In this document: one piece after another, positions 24,408 to 38,032 of the stretch
How positions within the stretch are numbered: position 1 is the first letter of the stretch
How the letters are laid out: every line of letters begins with the position of its first letter
Source: Lumbricus rubellus
Lineage: Eukaryota > Annelida > Clitellata > Crassiclitellata > Lumbricidae
Reading direction: 5' to 3'
Assembly (NCBI GenBank): GCA_945859605.1
Contig: OX243816.1
Span: 1,584,877 to 1,648,876, forward strand
DNA: 64,000 nucleotides
Translations under genes and position numbers: made by a program
The notes under the pieces: generated by a model
What the model was told of the DNA's origin: nothing
Database searches by the model: none
The model's input: only the letters and a program-made list of their open reading frames with translations

Positions 24408-26925
24408 ATTCTGATAGTACAGTTATAAATAAACTGATATGTGGACGTCGTAATAAGACATTTATTTTGCGTACGACATTTTGTTGAGACTCTCCTTCCG
24501 CTGTACGCACCCGTAGGAAAATCGTCTAGATATGCTGACCCCTTCCCTCCCTGCGTGGAACTACTTGATATGTGGACAGCTCCAAAGAGTAGGCTACTCG
24601 ATCGACGAAATAAAGTCACTTCTCATTGTCAATTCAGATTCACATGGCATGGAGCACAGAGCTTACATGTAGATATAGAAGCAAGCCCCGAAGTCCGTGA
24701 TTTCAGTTCTAAATGACCTTTGCAAGAACCTGACTAACCTATGTCTATCCCTAACCGACCCTCACAAAGCCTAACCTGATTTCAACAGACCCTCGCGACG
24801 CCCAACCTGACCCAAACCGACCCTCACGACCCCTAAATCTGAACCTCACCGACACGTCGGTCCCGGATACTACAATTATGCCGAGTGACCCCTTCCCCTG
24901 TCATGTGCTGGCTTGCTGATAAACAAAGCGCAAATGACTGCTATAATTCTATTGCGTCTGTGTAGAGCCTAGAACGCACGTGAGAACACGATACAAACAG
25001 AGTTGTATACAAATTGCTACACGCATAGGGATGGCTATAACGACGTGGCGCTTATAGGTTACGGTTATACTATACAAACGTATAATTGTAATGGACGTCG
25101 AGACTGACCTGAGGCGTTGGATAGAGCTGACAACTGTGTCCAGAAGACTGTGGGGGTGTGGGTCTGGAGTGGCTCTGGTGTTAAGTAATTCCCCCACCTT
25201 CAAATCGGCTCAAGTTCACCTTTTAAGAGATATAGGATCAATGACGTCACTATGGCGTCCCTCTACCGACGTCATGGTAACGTATTATGACGTCACGTGC
25301 AAATCCGAGTGATATAATTATGTTGTGCGCTAAAAAATAACATTCTTCCTAATATCATAATATGGCACTTATTGACCTAAATAACAGTTATTAGGGTTGT
25401 TTCAGAGTTCGACCGTAATATACTTTATTGTTCAAAAAGCTTTTACGCTAACGTGTGTCATTTTAATTTGCGCAGATTTGTTCGCGTGTATAGGCAGATT
25501 TAATCTTCAAAATCAAGCACATTTTTCATTTTCAATATTTATAATGGCCATTATATTTCTCAGATTTTCTAATGACCTCGTTTCTTCCGACAGTAAATCG
25601 TCCACTGGCGCTGGGTAGAGTAAGTTTTAAAGCAGTAACTGTCATTGCAGCCGTGACTTTATTATGACATAATTATATCGCTAAACGTTGAAAAACAACA
25701 ATGGCGGCGCTACCATTTGTCGTGGCACGTCATTTGACTTCATTGACCTGCTTGTTTATTCTTGAACTGTCTTATGTCTACTTCTACTAGCTAGTCCAGC
25801 TATATTGCTAGTGGCTACTTCTCTAATAACAAATTCATGTTCTACTGCATAATTATCGACTTGTCTACGGTAAGACAGTGTTTAATCCACACATCTTCAG
25901 AGGGGTAGGTTTCCCTCCCCCCAGAAATGACATTCCCATAAATTTTTTTTACAAAATGATAGCATTTAGTTGCTGTTTAGGCCGATGCTATTAAATTAGT
26001 CCTATGTGAAAAGTTATAATAATTATTGTATTGTGATATTCACTATTATATTATTAGAATGTCATTATTCACTATAACATAGGATACTATCATATGGCAA
26101 ATAGTATAGCTTCTATTCTATTTTTGGATTCATAAAGCGCCTCTCACAGTACAACCTAATCAGAGGCGCTCCCAGTGCGAAGAACTCCTCAAAAAAAAAA
26201 AGTCTTAAGACATCTGGCGGAAAAAGTAAAGCCTCCAGATAAAATCTGAGCACGAATAATAACTTACTGCTAATATTTATACAAATACTACTTTTCTACA
26301 ACTAAATGGCTTGTCTCCAGTGATATCTTTCAAAATTTAATGTAAAACTGTCAAATTTCAGAATATTTTGTTCCTTGAACAGTGAACACCTAGTAAAACA
26401 ACATCAATAGGCTACTACAGGACTTCACAATTCAGCAGTATACTAGTTCTTGCTTGACTTGTGTGCCGTGTGCTACAATTTCTGCCAATTGTGTCCTAGA
26501 CTGCTATTCAGCAATTCAGAACTGTCTTGGGCAACAAGAATAAGCCAATTCCATTTCTACACAGAAGCAACAGTTCTTGAACCAGAAGACCAGACTGTCA
26601 AGCTAACAAGAGGCATGGGTATGAAATGCAAGCGACTTAATTTTATTAGACTCTGCTTACGACTGGCCAGTCCTCTCCCTTGCCATCAAATCATCCCACT
26701 GACAGTGTATGATTAATGTACACATTATAGACGCGTTAGTTGGGGTGCAACCGCGTGCAAGTGTAACTTGGAAATCATAAGACTTGAAAACTGTTAATAA
26801 AATTTTCCAATTCCATAAAGACAAGCGGAGACGACACCGACCACAAAGTCATTCCAATACCTTAATTCGAACACAAACAACAAATTGAATAATAACAGAG
26901 TTCCAGTCTTTTTCCCCCCAGCGTT
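24408..26925. other. intergenic DNA downstream of SPCS1
   Basis: No gene is supported. AT-rich DNA with short open frames that resemble nothing known, plus a LINE 3'-tail fragment near 26140-26215 (GCGCCTCTCACAG, AGAGGCGCTCCCAGT). Confidence 0.6.
26135..26215 (-). mobile_element. LINE 3'-tail fragment
   Basis: AAAGCGCCTCTCACAG and CAGAGGCGCTCCCAGTGC, then AAAAGTCTTAAGA, match the 3'-terminal region of the LINE at 54.53-54.62 kb. Only the tail is present. Confidence 0.65.
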
Positions 26926-28823
26926 CTACTTCTTCTTCTTGTTCTTGGAGCTGCTGGCCGTGGTCTCCTCGTTCTCCGGGAATTCTCTCGCCGGTTGCCA
27001 TTTCAACGGCGTCACACGATACATCGGCCACGGAGGCAGAGTCAGCTGCAGAAAGAGAAACAGGTACAGATCAACAGGTGAATATTATTACTAGACAGGT
27101 GAAACTAGTTGATGAATAAGCGAATCGTCCAGATGAATTGACCACAGGAATCTCTACCATGAGGACGACATGTAAAGCATGCATCAGGACATCATGAACC
27201 ATACGTACGTTGCAGTCAACTATGCTAATAAATCAACAAAACTCACTTAATAATAATAATAATCTTCGCTAATTTCAAACTGACACTATGCAGAATGATT
27301 ACAATTCATAGTACGTATTAATGAATGGTCACAAGTTATTACAGGAGTCGGATTTAACTCTCAGCAGCCATGTAAGCCCTCTATTGCTTAATTGTCTGAA
27401 TCTGCCGAACGTAAAGTTGAGTGGACCTTTCGGAAGGTAGCGGGAAGCAATTCTGCATCCGTGCGCTCTTCGGGCCAGAATGTTTACCATTACCCTAAAC
27501 CCTGTCCCCTAAAATCAGCAAATTGTGAGCGAAAGTAAACCCTTGTCAAGCTAGATCGTCCTGACTTTCAAGAGCAAAAATCAAAACAGCGTCTTACCAA
27601 GCACGTGAGAAGAAATCCGGCCGCTAGAATGTAGACGGTCTGAGAGAAACGTTGACAGATGTAGCCCCAGACGAAACCAACAATCTACAGACGAAACATG
27701 GCATCATAGCATTTATTATTATTATTTTTAAATATATTTTATTATTCTTATTATTATTATCATGAACTCAGTTTAAGATTCAATTGCTCATATGCAATTG
27801 CCTAGTAGGCCAAGCCTCAGTTTATCTTAGGGAGCACTCTGCAAGGTTACCTGGTTGTCCTATGACTCGAACTGAAACGTGCTGCATAAAATCTTTGCTA
27901 TCATAGTCGGTCTATATTTCTGGAATAGATTACCTAGCTAGCAGCTCTGTAATGAACTTCTTGGTCAGCATTTAAAAACCATTCTCTTTTATTGTGGTTT
28001 GGTGCTGTCAGGTCAGGAGCCTCCTGAGGAGTTTCTCTTAAGCGGCATTATATAATTTCATGATTACGCTCAAATTTGGTGGAAAGATAAAATGGCAAGG
28101 GACAGGACTACCCACTTGCCCTCATATCTAAAGGCTCAGAAATTGAAGTCACACGTTTACACTTCATACCCAAAGCTTGCTAAACAGATGGCATTTCTTC
28201 ATATTATCATTCTATCTTTATTGCAATTCACGCAATGCAAGCACAGTGCTGCAATGCATGGACAAAACTAAAAAATCCCTTACAGCAAACAGGATGATGG
28301 TTGTCTGGAATATCTTCTCGGCTCGCTTCTGTCCAGCAAAGTCCTGAAAAATAAATTCACCAGTTCTATTTCAATCAAAATTATTTTCATCAGTCCAACT
28401 TCAAGACAATTATTTTATATAGGCCATTTGTTTGATATAAATCAGGTTGACGAACAGAAAGCCTAAAATAATAACCGCCGCTAAAACCGTATTTTTCCAA
28501 AATTGAATCAAATAAAACGTCTATACATGAGTTTCAACGGTCGCTATATAAATACTCGTAACTGATGAATAAGTTTTAAAATACAGCAAAAGTAAAAATG
28601 GGTTTTGTCATTTTCAACCATATGCGACAGTTACACGTAATAGTAAAGTATGTATGCAGCTTCCGTTCGCATTTGGTAAACCTTTCAGACATGATTTCTG
28701 CACACATAAAATAACGATCGTATTCTAAATTCGTTTGCTATAACCATAAAAAGTTCGTTTTCTCACCATATGACACTGAATTGCCTTAATTCGATCAGGA
28801 ATCAGATCGTACAGAAAATCCAT
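26926..28823 (-). CDS. SPCS1: signal peptidase complex subunit 1
   Basis: The small membrane subunit (SPC12) of the endoplasmic reticulum signal peptidase, which trims signal peptides from secretory proteins; it assists rather than catalyses. Exons in transcription order: 28823-28767, 28343-28284, 27684-27598, 27045-26926. All introns are phase 0 with GT-AG ends and total 324 nt, giving 107 aa, close to the usual 100 or so. Family features: MDFLYDLIPD start, DFAGQKRAEKIFQ amphipathic segment, two hydrophobic stretches (about 33-50 and 55-72), the conserved LTLPPWPMYR after the second, TPLKWQP, and a Lys-rich C terminus (KNKKKK) on the cytosolic side. It is divergent from the NAP1-like gene, the two starts being about 1 kb apart. 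Identification is secure. Confidence 0.95.
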
Positions 28824-29846
28824 CTTGTCAGAATGCAAGCGCTAGCAATGACGAGTGATAACGTTGAGCTCCTTTTTCAGATGACGTTCAATAAAGAGAC
28901 GTCATCAGAGTCAGCGGCAGCCACCTAGCGTTTGCCATTTTGTCCAGTTAAATACAAAAAAGTTTGATTTTGTAGGCCTATATTTTTTCAATTATTAGGT
29001 TTAAAATAGAATGCGTCACTGTATTTATTAGACCTCAAAAAACACATTATAGTTCTTCCCATGCGCAGGATTGCACGTCGAGCAATGCAGCTTCTCCATT
29101 ATCCTCTGTCCATCTCCACCTTGACCACATCATCTCCAGACATTGTAGATCCTCTCATACGGTCTCCTTCCAATTATTTGCTTTTCTTGAAGAGAGGCTA
29201 TTAAATAATTCTTGATGGACAGAATGTTAGAACGAGTGCACATTTCCTCTTACTTCATCGCAGAAGCAAAACTTCGCATCGCTTCCTAAATCTGGCGCGA
29301 ATGATAAAAACTGTTTCACAACGATGATGAGACAAGTTCTTTCATTGGTTCTATGACGATGTCGGCGCATGCAGTTAACCAATAGAAATCGCTGTTACAA
29401 AGAACCCGCCATCTTGTCTTTGGTCTCGTGCGCATTGGCCTTTTCAGTTGCTACATGTTGATCGGGTTGAGGTACGTTCAATTTTATTAATTAAAAAATA
29501 CAATATTGAGGTAATTGGAACGAATTGTTACGTTTGCCGTGTGGGGAAATTATTGTGTCACAGCATTACGAGACAGCGTTGCTGGACTTCCGTCCTGATG
29601 AACAGTATTTACTGTTTTCAGAGAAGGGTGTGATTCACTGGCGCTGCATGCTTCAGAAATTGCGTCAAATATTTGCGCGTGTTTAAACTTCATCATATTG
29701 TTGGTAATTTTTAGGACAGCAAAAACTTGTTTAAAAATCTCTATATAGCTGGGCAGTATTCGGTTTTGTTTGAAAGGTGATCTTGTGATCCGGCGCGTGA
29801 CTTTGCAATCAATTGTGAATCTTTGTTTGTTGTAGGGTCTTGAAAA
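28824..29846. promoter_or_regulatory. divergent promoter region between SPCS1 and the NAP1-like gene
   Basis: This kilobase separates two head-to-head genes. At 29406-29416 lies CCGCCATCTTG, a perfect match to the YY1 site common at animal start sites. It is followed by CATTGGCC (an inverted CCAAT box relative to one gene). A likely non-coding first exon of the NAP1-like gene ends at 29471 (GAG then GTACGT). No TATA box is obvious. The first coding exon starts at 29836. Confidence 0.55.
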
Positions 29847-32800
29847 ATGGCCGACGCGAAGAAGTAAGTGTATTTCTAAGAACGAAATACAGATATGTAT
29901 GGGTTTTCATTTATTATCTGTCTGTGATGGGCGTAAACTGGAATGCGTAGTGAGAGGGAGGATGGATCAATGTTTCATGAAATGATTCGTGTTCTTTTGT
30001 TTCGGGACTGCATGCATTCATATAGATCTATACACTTGTATAGCGCCCTTAGATATTTGTTTGATTGTGCCAAGATTCTTTCACCCAAATGCTTAACTTA
30101 ATTTGAGTGCTGGTTAAAAGAGAGTGTCAAAGTTGAGCAATGGTATTCAAAATGTCAATGTTACGATATATGTTAATTTGACGAAGATTTACTGTGCTAA
30201 TGTGTCAGACCAGGTTACTGTGAATTGTACAATGGTAATGTGATAAATTTGCATTTAATGTGTCAAATTTATAGCTACTATCATGAGATGCATTACATTT
30301 AATGCGATTAATAATTCTAATTCGATGAACTGTTTTAATATGCTACTGTATTAGATTTCTTTCATGTGACAGGTTGTGTTAATGTGAAGATCATGTGACA
30401 AGTTGCGTTGCTGTGATAAATGATGTTAATGTGATGTGTTATTGATGTTGCAGTGACAACGCTAACACGGGTGAAGGTGAGAACATTGAACTCACCAACA
30501 AACCTGAAGGTGAGAAAATAACGGGATTTTAAATATCGGTTTCTTGTAAAAATAATTAAATTTAAACAAGTTCTCGCAGCTATTAGTAGAATTTTATATT
30601 GGTTTTCGTTTTCACCATCACAAGTTAGTCCTTCTTTTTGGAATGCACTTTCTCCTTCTGTTTGCTCTACAATTATGTCTGGCAGTCTCCCTTCTTTCTT
30701 CTCAGAACCTGCTTCTTCTTGTGGAACCTGACACACTGGGAGCACTTTTGAGTACCCTACCTGAAGCGCTTTACATAAATTGCTTACACACATTACAATA
30801 TAATAAACTAAGTTGTTTAAATTTTACGACATGTTTGATAATGTTGCTTTTGAAGTACCACAACTAATAAGATAATAATTGGCAGTAATAATAATAAATT
30901 TAATGATGTATTCAAGAGTACAGAATGCCTGGGACAGTGCGCTTTCAATTTATAGTTATGTGTTACACAAGTCATTTGCTTGAAGACCTGCTCGATGTTT
31001 TTCAGGTGAGAAGTCGAAGACAGAAGTCTCGAAACTGACGAGAGATCTTCTCCAGAGTCCGGAGGCGATAGCTGCCTTCGAACAGAAGTTGGCGAGCATG
31101 GTCGGCCGTAATTCAGGTTACATCAGCAGGTAATGTAATGGCCGCAGATATTGTAATTGTAATTAATAACTGCTAGTGCACAAGATGTACACTGATGATG
31201 CTCCAAAGCAATTCGATAATATTTTGTCAACATCCAGACGATGTGTATGAGAAAAAAGGAGACACTCAGGACAGGCATTCCAGAATGATCATAAACATGA
31301 ATTTATATAGAGCCACTTCAAAAGAAAATCATAAAATCTGCTTTTAATTGAACGCAAAAAAAATAATCATGGATTTTTGGCAGAAATTCAGTTTCCGTCT
31401 GATCTAGAAGGCGACAAGTGGTCCCTTTTCTCAACCATGGTCATATACAGATACCTGAGTACATTGCGATATGTGCTTTTGTTTTGACAGTTGATGTTTG
31501 TTTTCAATTGTAGTCTGCCAAAGTGCGTGAAGAGACGAATCAAGGCGCTGAAGCGACTACAGTCGGAGTATCACGTCACAGAGTCAAAGTTCTACGAGGA
31601 ACTGCACGACCTTGAGTGTAAATACGCCCAACTGTACAAGCCATACCTTGAAAAGGTTTGTACATGTTTACCATGATGTTACCCAATGATTTTTCCATTT
31701 AATTCATTCAGTGTATCTGTATGGTGTCCATACATGATAACTACTCGGAGGCACTCCCGATTTAACCTCGGCGTAAAGGAGAGATTTGAGTCTCGTCATA
31801 GTCGTTGTGTTGTTGCACGAAGATTGAACTCGTGTTCTCCATGCTATGAGTAATTGATTTCTATGTTGCACAAGGTTGATTGAATACTCTCTGGTAACTT
31901 AATGACTCGGTGCGTGACTTGAAATGTCACATGTGACTTTTTTGTTTTTAGAGGCGAGAGATTGTGACGGCCGCCAAAGAACCGACTGATTCCGAATGCG
32001 AGTGGCAAAGCGAAGAAGACGATGACGATGAGGAGGAGGAAAAGGTAAGACAGTGTCGGGATGTTTTGTCTGGTGTTAGTTGTAGTTGTAGCGATCGCTT
32101 AATAGCCGGTTATTAACCTCCCAGTATCGGTGTTCAGTGTATCACATTGAATCTTTGTGTCCTGTTTTTATCTTTGGTATCAATAAAATGTCTATGTTGG
32201 TTTGTTTTTCCATTTCAGCCGAAAGCAACCATCACTGAAATTGACGAAACGAAAAAGGACGACGACAAAACAGAAAACTCCTCACCAAAATCTCCATTCG
32301 GTCAGTGACCATGTCTTGACGTTAATTCAGTTTTAAGATACTTGAAATGGATAAAAGGTTCCCAAGTCCCAGGTCAAATGCCGATATTTGTTTGTCAAGG
32401 GCCGGTTCTAATGTCACGAGGGGTATGGCAGTGGACTGTTTGTTGTCTACCCTCAAATTTAATTTGGCCTTTGTTTAATTATTTTCTTGCATTATTGTCC
32501 AGTATTAACGAATGCAGAAGATTTTTTGTTAGAGTTCGTGGTCTGGGTCGAAGTCTTAATATGTGGTTCTTGCTACAGTGTAGTTTTATTCAACAAACAC
32601 TTAGCCTCCTTTCTATCTGTATGCAGTCAAGTTAGATTGATTGCTACGAAGATTTTTGAGACTTGTTCAACTTGAATGACTGGTTTTTATGTGTTTTTTC
32701 GGGTACCAGTTTTTACTGGCAAGTAAAATTGAATGATGGGGAAATGGAGTGGGGAGCAGTACATTGGGTGCACCAGGTACTTTACGAGAACATTGGGTTC

Positions 32801-35800
32801 AATTGAGTACAAGTTTTTTAGTTCTTTTTATCAAACGGAATATTGTTTGGGTATGACCGGTACTTTGGTGGTGACACTGGATTTTTTGCAAAGCATCTTT
32901 TGTGGCTTTTGGATACTTCGGTGCAAAGTCCAGGTACTGAGTTGGCTTTCCAAATGCTTCTTGTTGTACTAGGTGCTTTCTAGATTTGCTGGATGCTGTG
33001 TGGGGTATTGATTTTTTTGTCTGACAATTTATGGATTTGTGTTTTGCATGTGTTTGAAAGCAGATGAGAACACAAAGGGAATTCCAGAATTCTGGTTGAC
33101 ACTCTTCAAGAACGTCGATATTCTCTCTGCCATGATCCAGGTTCGTTGGACCAACCATTATACAACGCACAGTTGAAGCTTCATTTGATTTATTATTAAT
33201 TTGATTTATCAGTTTAAACAGTGTGGCTCAGGTAAAATTGTCAAAATCTTCAGATACAAAGGTGAGAATTCTTTTCGTTTTGTATTGTATAAAAGTGCCT
33301 GTAACTGGGTGAACTGTTCAGAGGCTTAAAGTACCAGGACTGAACCGTAGCTCTTGATTTTCTGTTTAAAGAGCGAATTGAATGATGTGCTGAAAGAGGC
33401 GAGAGTATCACATCTCCTATATTTTCGGGTGAGACCCTGTTGTGCTTTAGAGACCAAGATGATGACTTTTAATTTGATTTATATGTGCTTAAATTATGTA
33501 CAACTTATGTACTGAAGAGATTGCTTTGGATTGTAGGAACATGACGAACCGATTCTAAAGAGCCTCAATGATCTTCACGCTAAGCTCCTTTCTGGCGACA
33601 AAAAGGTGATTCACTGACATTGTTCTTGTTGCATCTATCTTGTTATCCAATGGAAAACAGACACTTTCTAATGGCTGAGCATCAGTTGATTGATGCAGTG
33701 CTCGATAAATACATAATGATAATATTGATAAAATGAAAATGGTGTAGAGACAATTCACAGCAGATCGATTAATTTTATGGTTTAAATAGAAGTTGGATTG
33801 ATGGAAATATTCCTGCTTCAGTAGAACTTGGATTAATTAAATTGATTGTTTCTTCAGTAGAACTTGAATTGATGAAAAATTGTTCTTTAAATAGAAGTTG
33901 TATTGGTGAAAATAATTCTTGGCTGCACCGAATTGTTCTGGAACCATGATAATAATGGCCAATCAGTTGGCTGCATGATAATATGAATTAAATAATAATG
34001 ACAGCCAATCAGGTTTTTCAGAAGGTTTTGCTTAACATAAACTTCATTTGCAATTTGTCTCTGTTCATCAGGGCTTCGTTCTTGAATTTACTTTTGGTGA
34101 GAACGAATACTTTGAGAACACGACTCTGACGAAAGAATACGCGATGCGCTTCGTACCAGACACGAAAGATCCGCTAGACTACGAGGGACCACAGATCATC
34201 AAGTGCACCGGGTAAGCGACGTTTGAAGTTCAAGATGCTGGATTTGTGTTGATGTAAAAATACTGATGCTGAATTTTGTGGAACTAGAGCACAGATCTGT
34301 AAGTAGTTTGACGTCATTAAATGTTTATATGTGACCGTAGCCAAGAAAAGGGATGCCTTGTCGGGAACTGATTTAATTATAGAACTTGCCAGATTGCCAG
34401 TGTCGTAAGAAAGTCAAGAAAAAATTTCAGGTCTTTGAGGTAGGACAAAAATGTTTAATTTTGTGTTTTGTTATTTGTTTTGTTATTTGCTGGAATATTA
34501 GTTGCCTCTCGCAACCAACTCGTGAACTAAAACGTCTGAGATTATCCCATTGGGTTAGATAAGAAACTGATTACAAGAAACGTATTTGAATTTGTTTCTG
34601 TTTGTGGTTTGCAGCTGCAAGATCAATTGGAAGAAGGGAAAGAACGTAACTGTGAAGAATGTGAAAGCCAAGCAGAAGGGAAAGACCGGTCCAAAGAAAA
34701 TGGTGACAAAGACCGTCAAATGCGACTCATTCTTCAACTTCTTCAGCCCACCCGACAGTCAGTAGTTTTTTTAATTACTGTAGGTGATAAGTTTTGCACG
34801 TTATTGGTATTTATTAAAAGTTCTTAAAATATTACTTAATTGTGATTAATTTTTTTATTACTGTAAGTCATGCTTGAAGAGGTGCTATGTAAATTGAAGT
34901 GAATGCTTATTGCAAATTATTGGTATTTATTCAAAAATTCTTATTAATTTTGGTTAGTTTTCTTGAATTACGATGACTTGTAATTATTATAAGTTGTTGA
35001 TACTTTTCCACGGTTCTTATTGATCATAGTTGGGAGTAACAGTAATTTTATAATTATCACAAGTTGGTATTTTTTGTCCTAGTAACTTATAATCATCACA
35101 AATTATTTCTGCTTTATAAAGTTCTTATTAATCAGTTTAATAGTTATTAGTTCTTCTGGTTCCATATTAATTATCGTTCATAGTTTTCTTGTGCTACAGT
35201 AACTAATAATTATTGCTAATTATCAGTACTTATTTAAAATTCTTGTTAAATTTTGTGACTTTCTTGTTTGTATGAATTTCTCCATTCGTATCTTATGAGA
35301 CCAGCACCTTTGAAAGTCTAATATATTTAGCTCTCTGGAATGATATCCCAATCTTCACTAAACATTTATTTATTTTATTTCAGGTCCAGAAGATGAAGAA
35401 GAAGAGGTGAGGCTTTTCACATACGTATACCAAAGGTGTTTATGTTGTTATTGATGAATTATTTTGTGTGGTATGTATCGACTGATGGCGATCCAAATCC
35501 ACTTTGTAATCAGATCGCTGTACAAAAGATCTATTCTAAAACAATGATCCAGAACAGTGTTGCAGTATTTTAGATTTTTTCCAAACAGCAAAGGAAAGAG
35601 GCTCTTTCAAAGATACCCATCCCAATGTTTTATGACTAAAGTTGTTTCTGGTTGCATTGAGTAAACTATGCATGTTAAAAATGGAATACATTCGACATAA
35701 CTCCGTTGTCTGCATTTTTGGATGGTCCCTAGTTTTTGTCGCATTTTTCTCTAAGTCTTCTATTAAATTTTGTTGATTTGTCTGTGGTTGATAGGATGAG

Positions 35801-38032
35801 GAGACGCAGACGGTTCTGATGCAGGACTACGAAGTCGGTCAACTGCTTCAGCAGACGATTATTCCAAAGGCCGTTCTCTACTTCACAGGAGAAGCGTTAG
35901 AAAACGACGACGAAGATGTGAGACTCAACTTCTTCACACAAAATCTTTCATGTCTTATGTAGCTCTAGGCTTATGATTTAGTTTTTCATTTAGTATTATT
36001 TTTATTATAATTGTATTGTATCTATTTATTTATATGGCACCTCTCACTGAATGATTATGCCGAGGCGCTTTCATCACGAAAAACTGGGGTGAAAAGAAAA
36101 GCAGAATGTGTCGAGCGATATGAAGATGCAGTTAGCGGCTAATTGTGTTATTATCATTCGACTGTGCATTTGTTAAGAGCCTATATATTAATAAGTGTTG
36201 ATCATTGATGCAATTGTGAGTGAAGAACATGCTAAAGTAGTACCACACACAGTTATTGCATTTTCCGCTGCAAGTTGAAGTATATATTTTATTTTGTTCT
36301 TGTGTAGCTTGCTTGCAGTTAAATTAGCAGAGATAGAAATTTGATTGTGTGATGATATTGATTTGTGATGTTTGTTCTTTTTCAGTATGACTATGGCGAG
36401 GAGGTAAGATATGTTTTGTTTTCTTCCTCTCAGATGTCACATAATTAAATTAAAGAAAAAATTTAGAATGATTAACTGATGTGGTTATTAAACGATGGTA
36501 TAATTGACTGAATAAAAAAGGAAATTGATGAATGATTGAATTAATAAATAAATAATTTATTTAATGAATGACTGATTTCAGAATTAAGTACTGGAACAAC
36601 TGATCGAGTGACTGAATTTTTATATAGATAAATGAATGATTGAATATAGGAATGTACTGTCTTGTAACACAGTTTTTATGACAATTCATTCTGTTACCAT
36701 GGTAATGTAGACATTTACTGTTTTGTATTTGTTTTAGGAGGAAGGTGAAGACTATGATGAGGATGAAGATCCCGATTACAAGCCCAAGGTAACAAATGAG
36801 TGAAGGTAGGTGAAATGAGTATGTAAGAGAGGGTATAAGGAAAGGCCGCTGAAAGCAAGGCAAAGGAAGCAGGATAAAAATGGATTCGAGAGATGGACAA
36901 CGAATAAAAGAGAGAGGGGGTCAGAAGGATGGGATAGATCAGCGGTTCCCAACCCGTGGCCCGCGGGCCAAAAGTGGCCCGCCAGGCCTAAAAGAATGGC
37001 CCGTCAGGTCTCAAAAATGTCACTCATCTCTCGAAGAATAAAAAAAATGTATCAAAAATTGACAATTTTTACATGGTAGAACACAATTATTTTCTATTAC
37101 AAATTATTTTATTTTGACGTCTAGAAATAACATCAAACATTTTATTTTTAATCAATTATAACAATTTTATATGCTTTTAGTTAAGTAAATTTTAACGTTG
37201 TGGCCCCCTAAAGTCCTTTAACTAAGAAAAAGTGGCCCGCTTGTCCTCCAACTTAGAAAAAGTGGCCCCAAGGTCCAAAAAGGTTGGGAACCACTGGGAT
37301 AGATGGTATATCTAGCAGGAGAGATAGGTGAGATAGGTGAGAGAGAGAGGAAAGCAGGGAAAAAGTGTTACACAATGTAGGGTTGAGATTGTCTGCAGCC
37401 TTGATCATAAGCAGTTTTCTCTATTTACTTCCTATCACCGAGCAAGGAACCAGACTGTTAAAAATATTGATTTGACAAAATATTGAATTTTTATAATAAT
37501 TTTCTGGTTCTCTGTTCTTTAATATTAAGTAGGTATGCTGAGAAAAAGCTCATTAGGATCAGAGGTGCGGACTCGTACTTTTTTTGGCACTTCTGCACTT
37601 GTGTGTGTGTGCTCCTTTATGCCTCTGAATCCTGTAGAACTATCTTGTTTAATCCAGTATTAATTCTGTATTAATTCTATTGACATGTTTAATAAGAAAG
37701 ATTGTCTACCGCTGTTGTCCTTGGCTTACAAGTTCCATGTTTCTTGCAGCCCTACTCCTTCTGTAGTACCTGCATGTCGGCTTTTCAGTGGCTCATTTGA
37801 AACAAGACCAATAACGTCCACGATGTCATGAGATCCCAAACATGAGCAATATGCTCCTTTTTAGTTAACGCCTTGTGTTCACGCTAAAAGGGAAATTTAT
37901 AATTAATCATTACATTGTCTTTTCACCTCTGTATGAGGAACCTTTGTAAACGTTCAGATTGTTGACGTTTGTGTTTTGTTGTGTGTTTTACAGCCTGGCG
38001 CAGAGAAACCTGGAGATTGCAAGCAACAGTAG
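29847..38032 (+). CDS. NAP1L: nucleosome assembly protein 1-like
   Basis: Histone chaperone that binds H2A-H2B, shuttles histones and assists nucleosome assembly. Coding exons: 29847-29863, 30454-30509, 31006-31129, 31514-31655, 31952-32044, 32219-32300, 33064-33140, 33537-33605, 34072-34211, 34615-34757, 35384-35406, 35795-35917, 36386-36403, 36738-36788, 37994-38032. They total 1197 nt, 398 aa, close to human NAP1L1. Family motifs include FYEELHDLECKYAQLYKPY, IPEFWLTLFKNVD, GFVLEFTFGENEYF, VTKTVKCDSFFNFFSPP and an acidic C terminus (EDYDEDEDPDY). It ends in CKQQ, the CaaX-like end of NAP1L1. An alternative acceptor at 33061 would add one Ala. A non-coding exon probably precedes it (ending 29471). 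Most introns are 0.3-1 kb and one contains a hAT-like element. Which vertebrate paralogue it matches best cannot be decided. Confidence 0.95.
31680..31850 (-). mobile_element. possible highly diverged SINE
   Basis: In a NAP1-like gene intron, CGGAGGCACTCCCG followed later by AAGATTGAACTCGTGTTCTCC resembles the tail and B-box parts of the SINE in minus orientation. The match is weak. Confidence 0.3.
36027..36290 (-). mobile_element. diverged SINE copy in a NAP1-like gene intron
   Basis: Shows GGCACCTCTCACTGAATG and GAGGCGCTTTCATC (tail-like), then TTGTGAGTGAAGAACATGCT, a diverged form of the SINE core TTGCGAGTGAAGGACTTGCC. Old and degraded. Confidence 0.5.
36940..37296. mobile_element. hAT (Charlie-type) non-autonomous element
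   Basis: Termini CAGCGGTTCCCAACC and GGTTGGGAACCACTG match the classic CAGNGGTTCYCAACC ends of the hAT superfamily. An exact 8-bp duplication GGATAGAT lies at 36932-36939 and 37297-37304. The 357-bp interior repeats AAAGTGGCCCGC-like words and encodes nothing. It lies in the last intron of the NAP1-like gene. Confidence 0.93.

Noticed and set aside
25091..25312. 73-codon frame in the SPCS1 downstream region
   Set aside because: Short, no family resemblance, and surrounded by AT-rich DNA of transposon-rich character.
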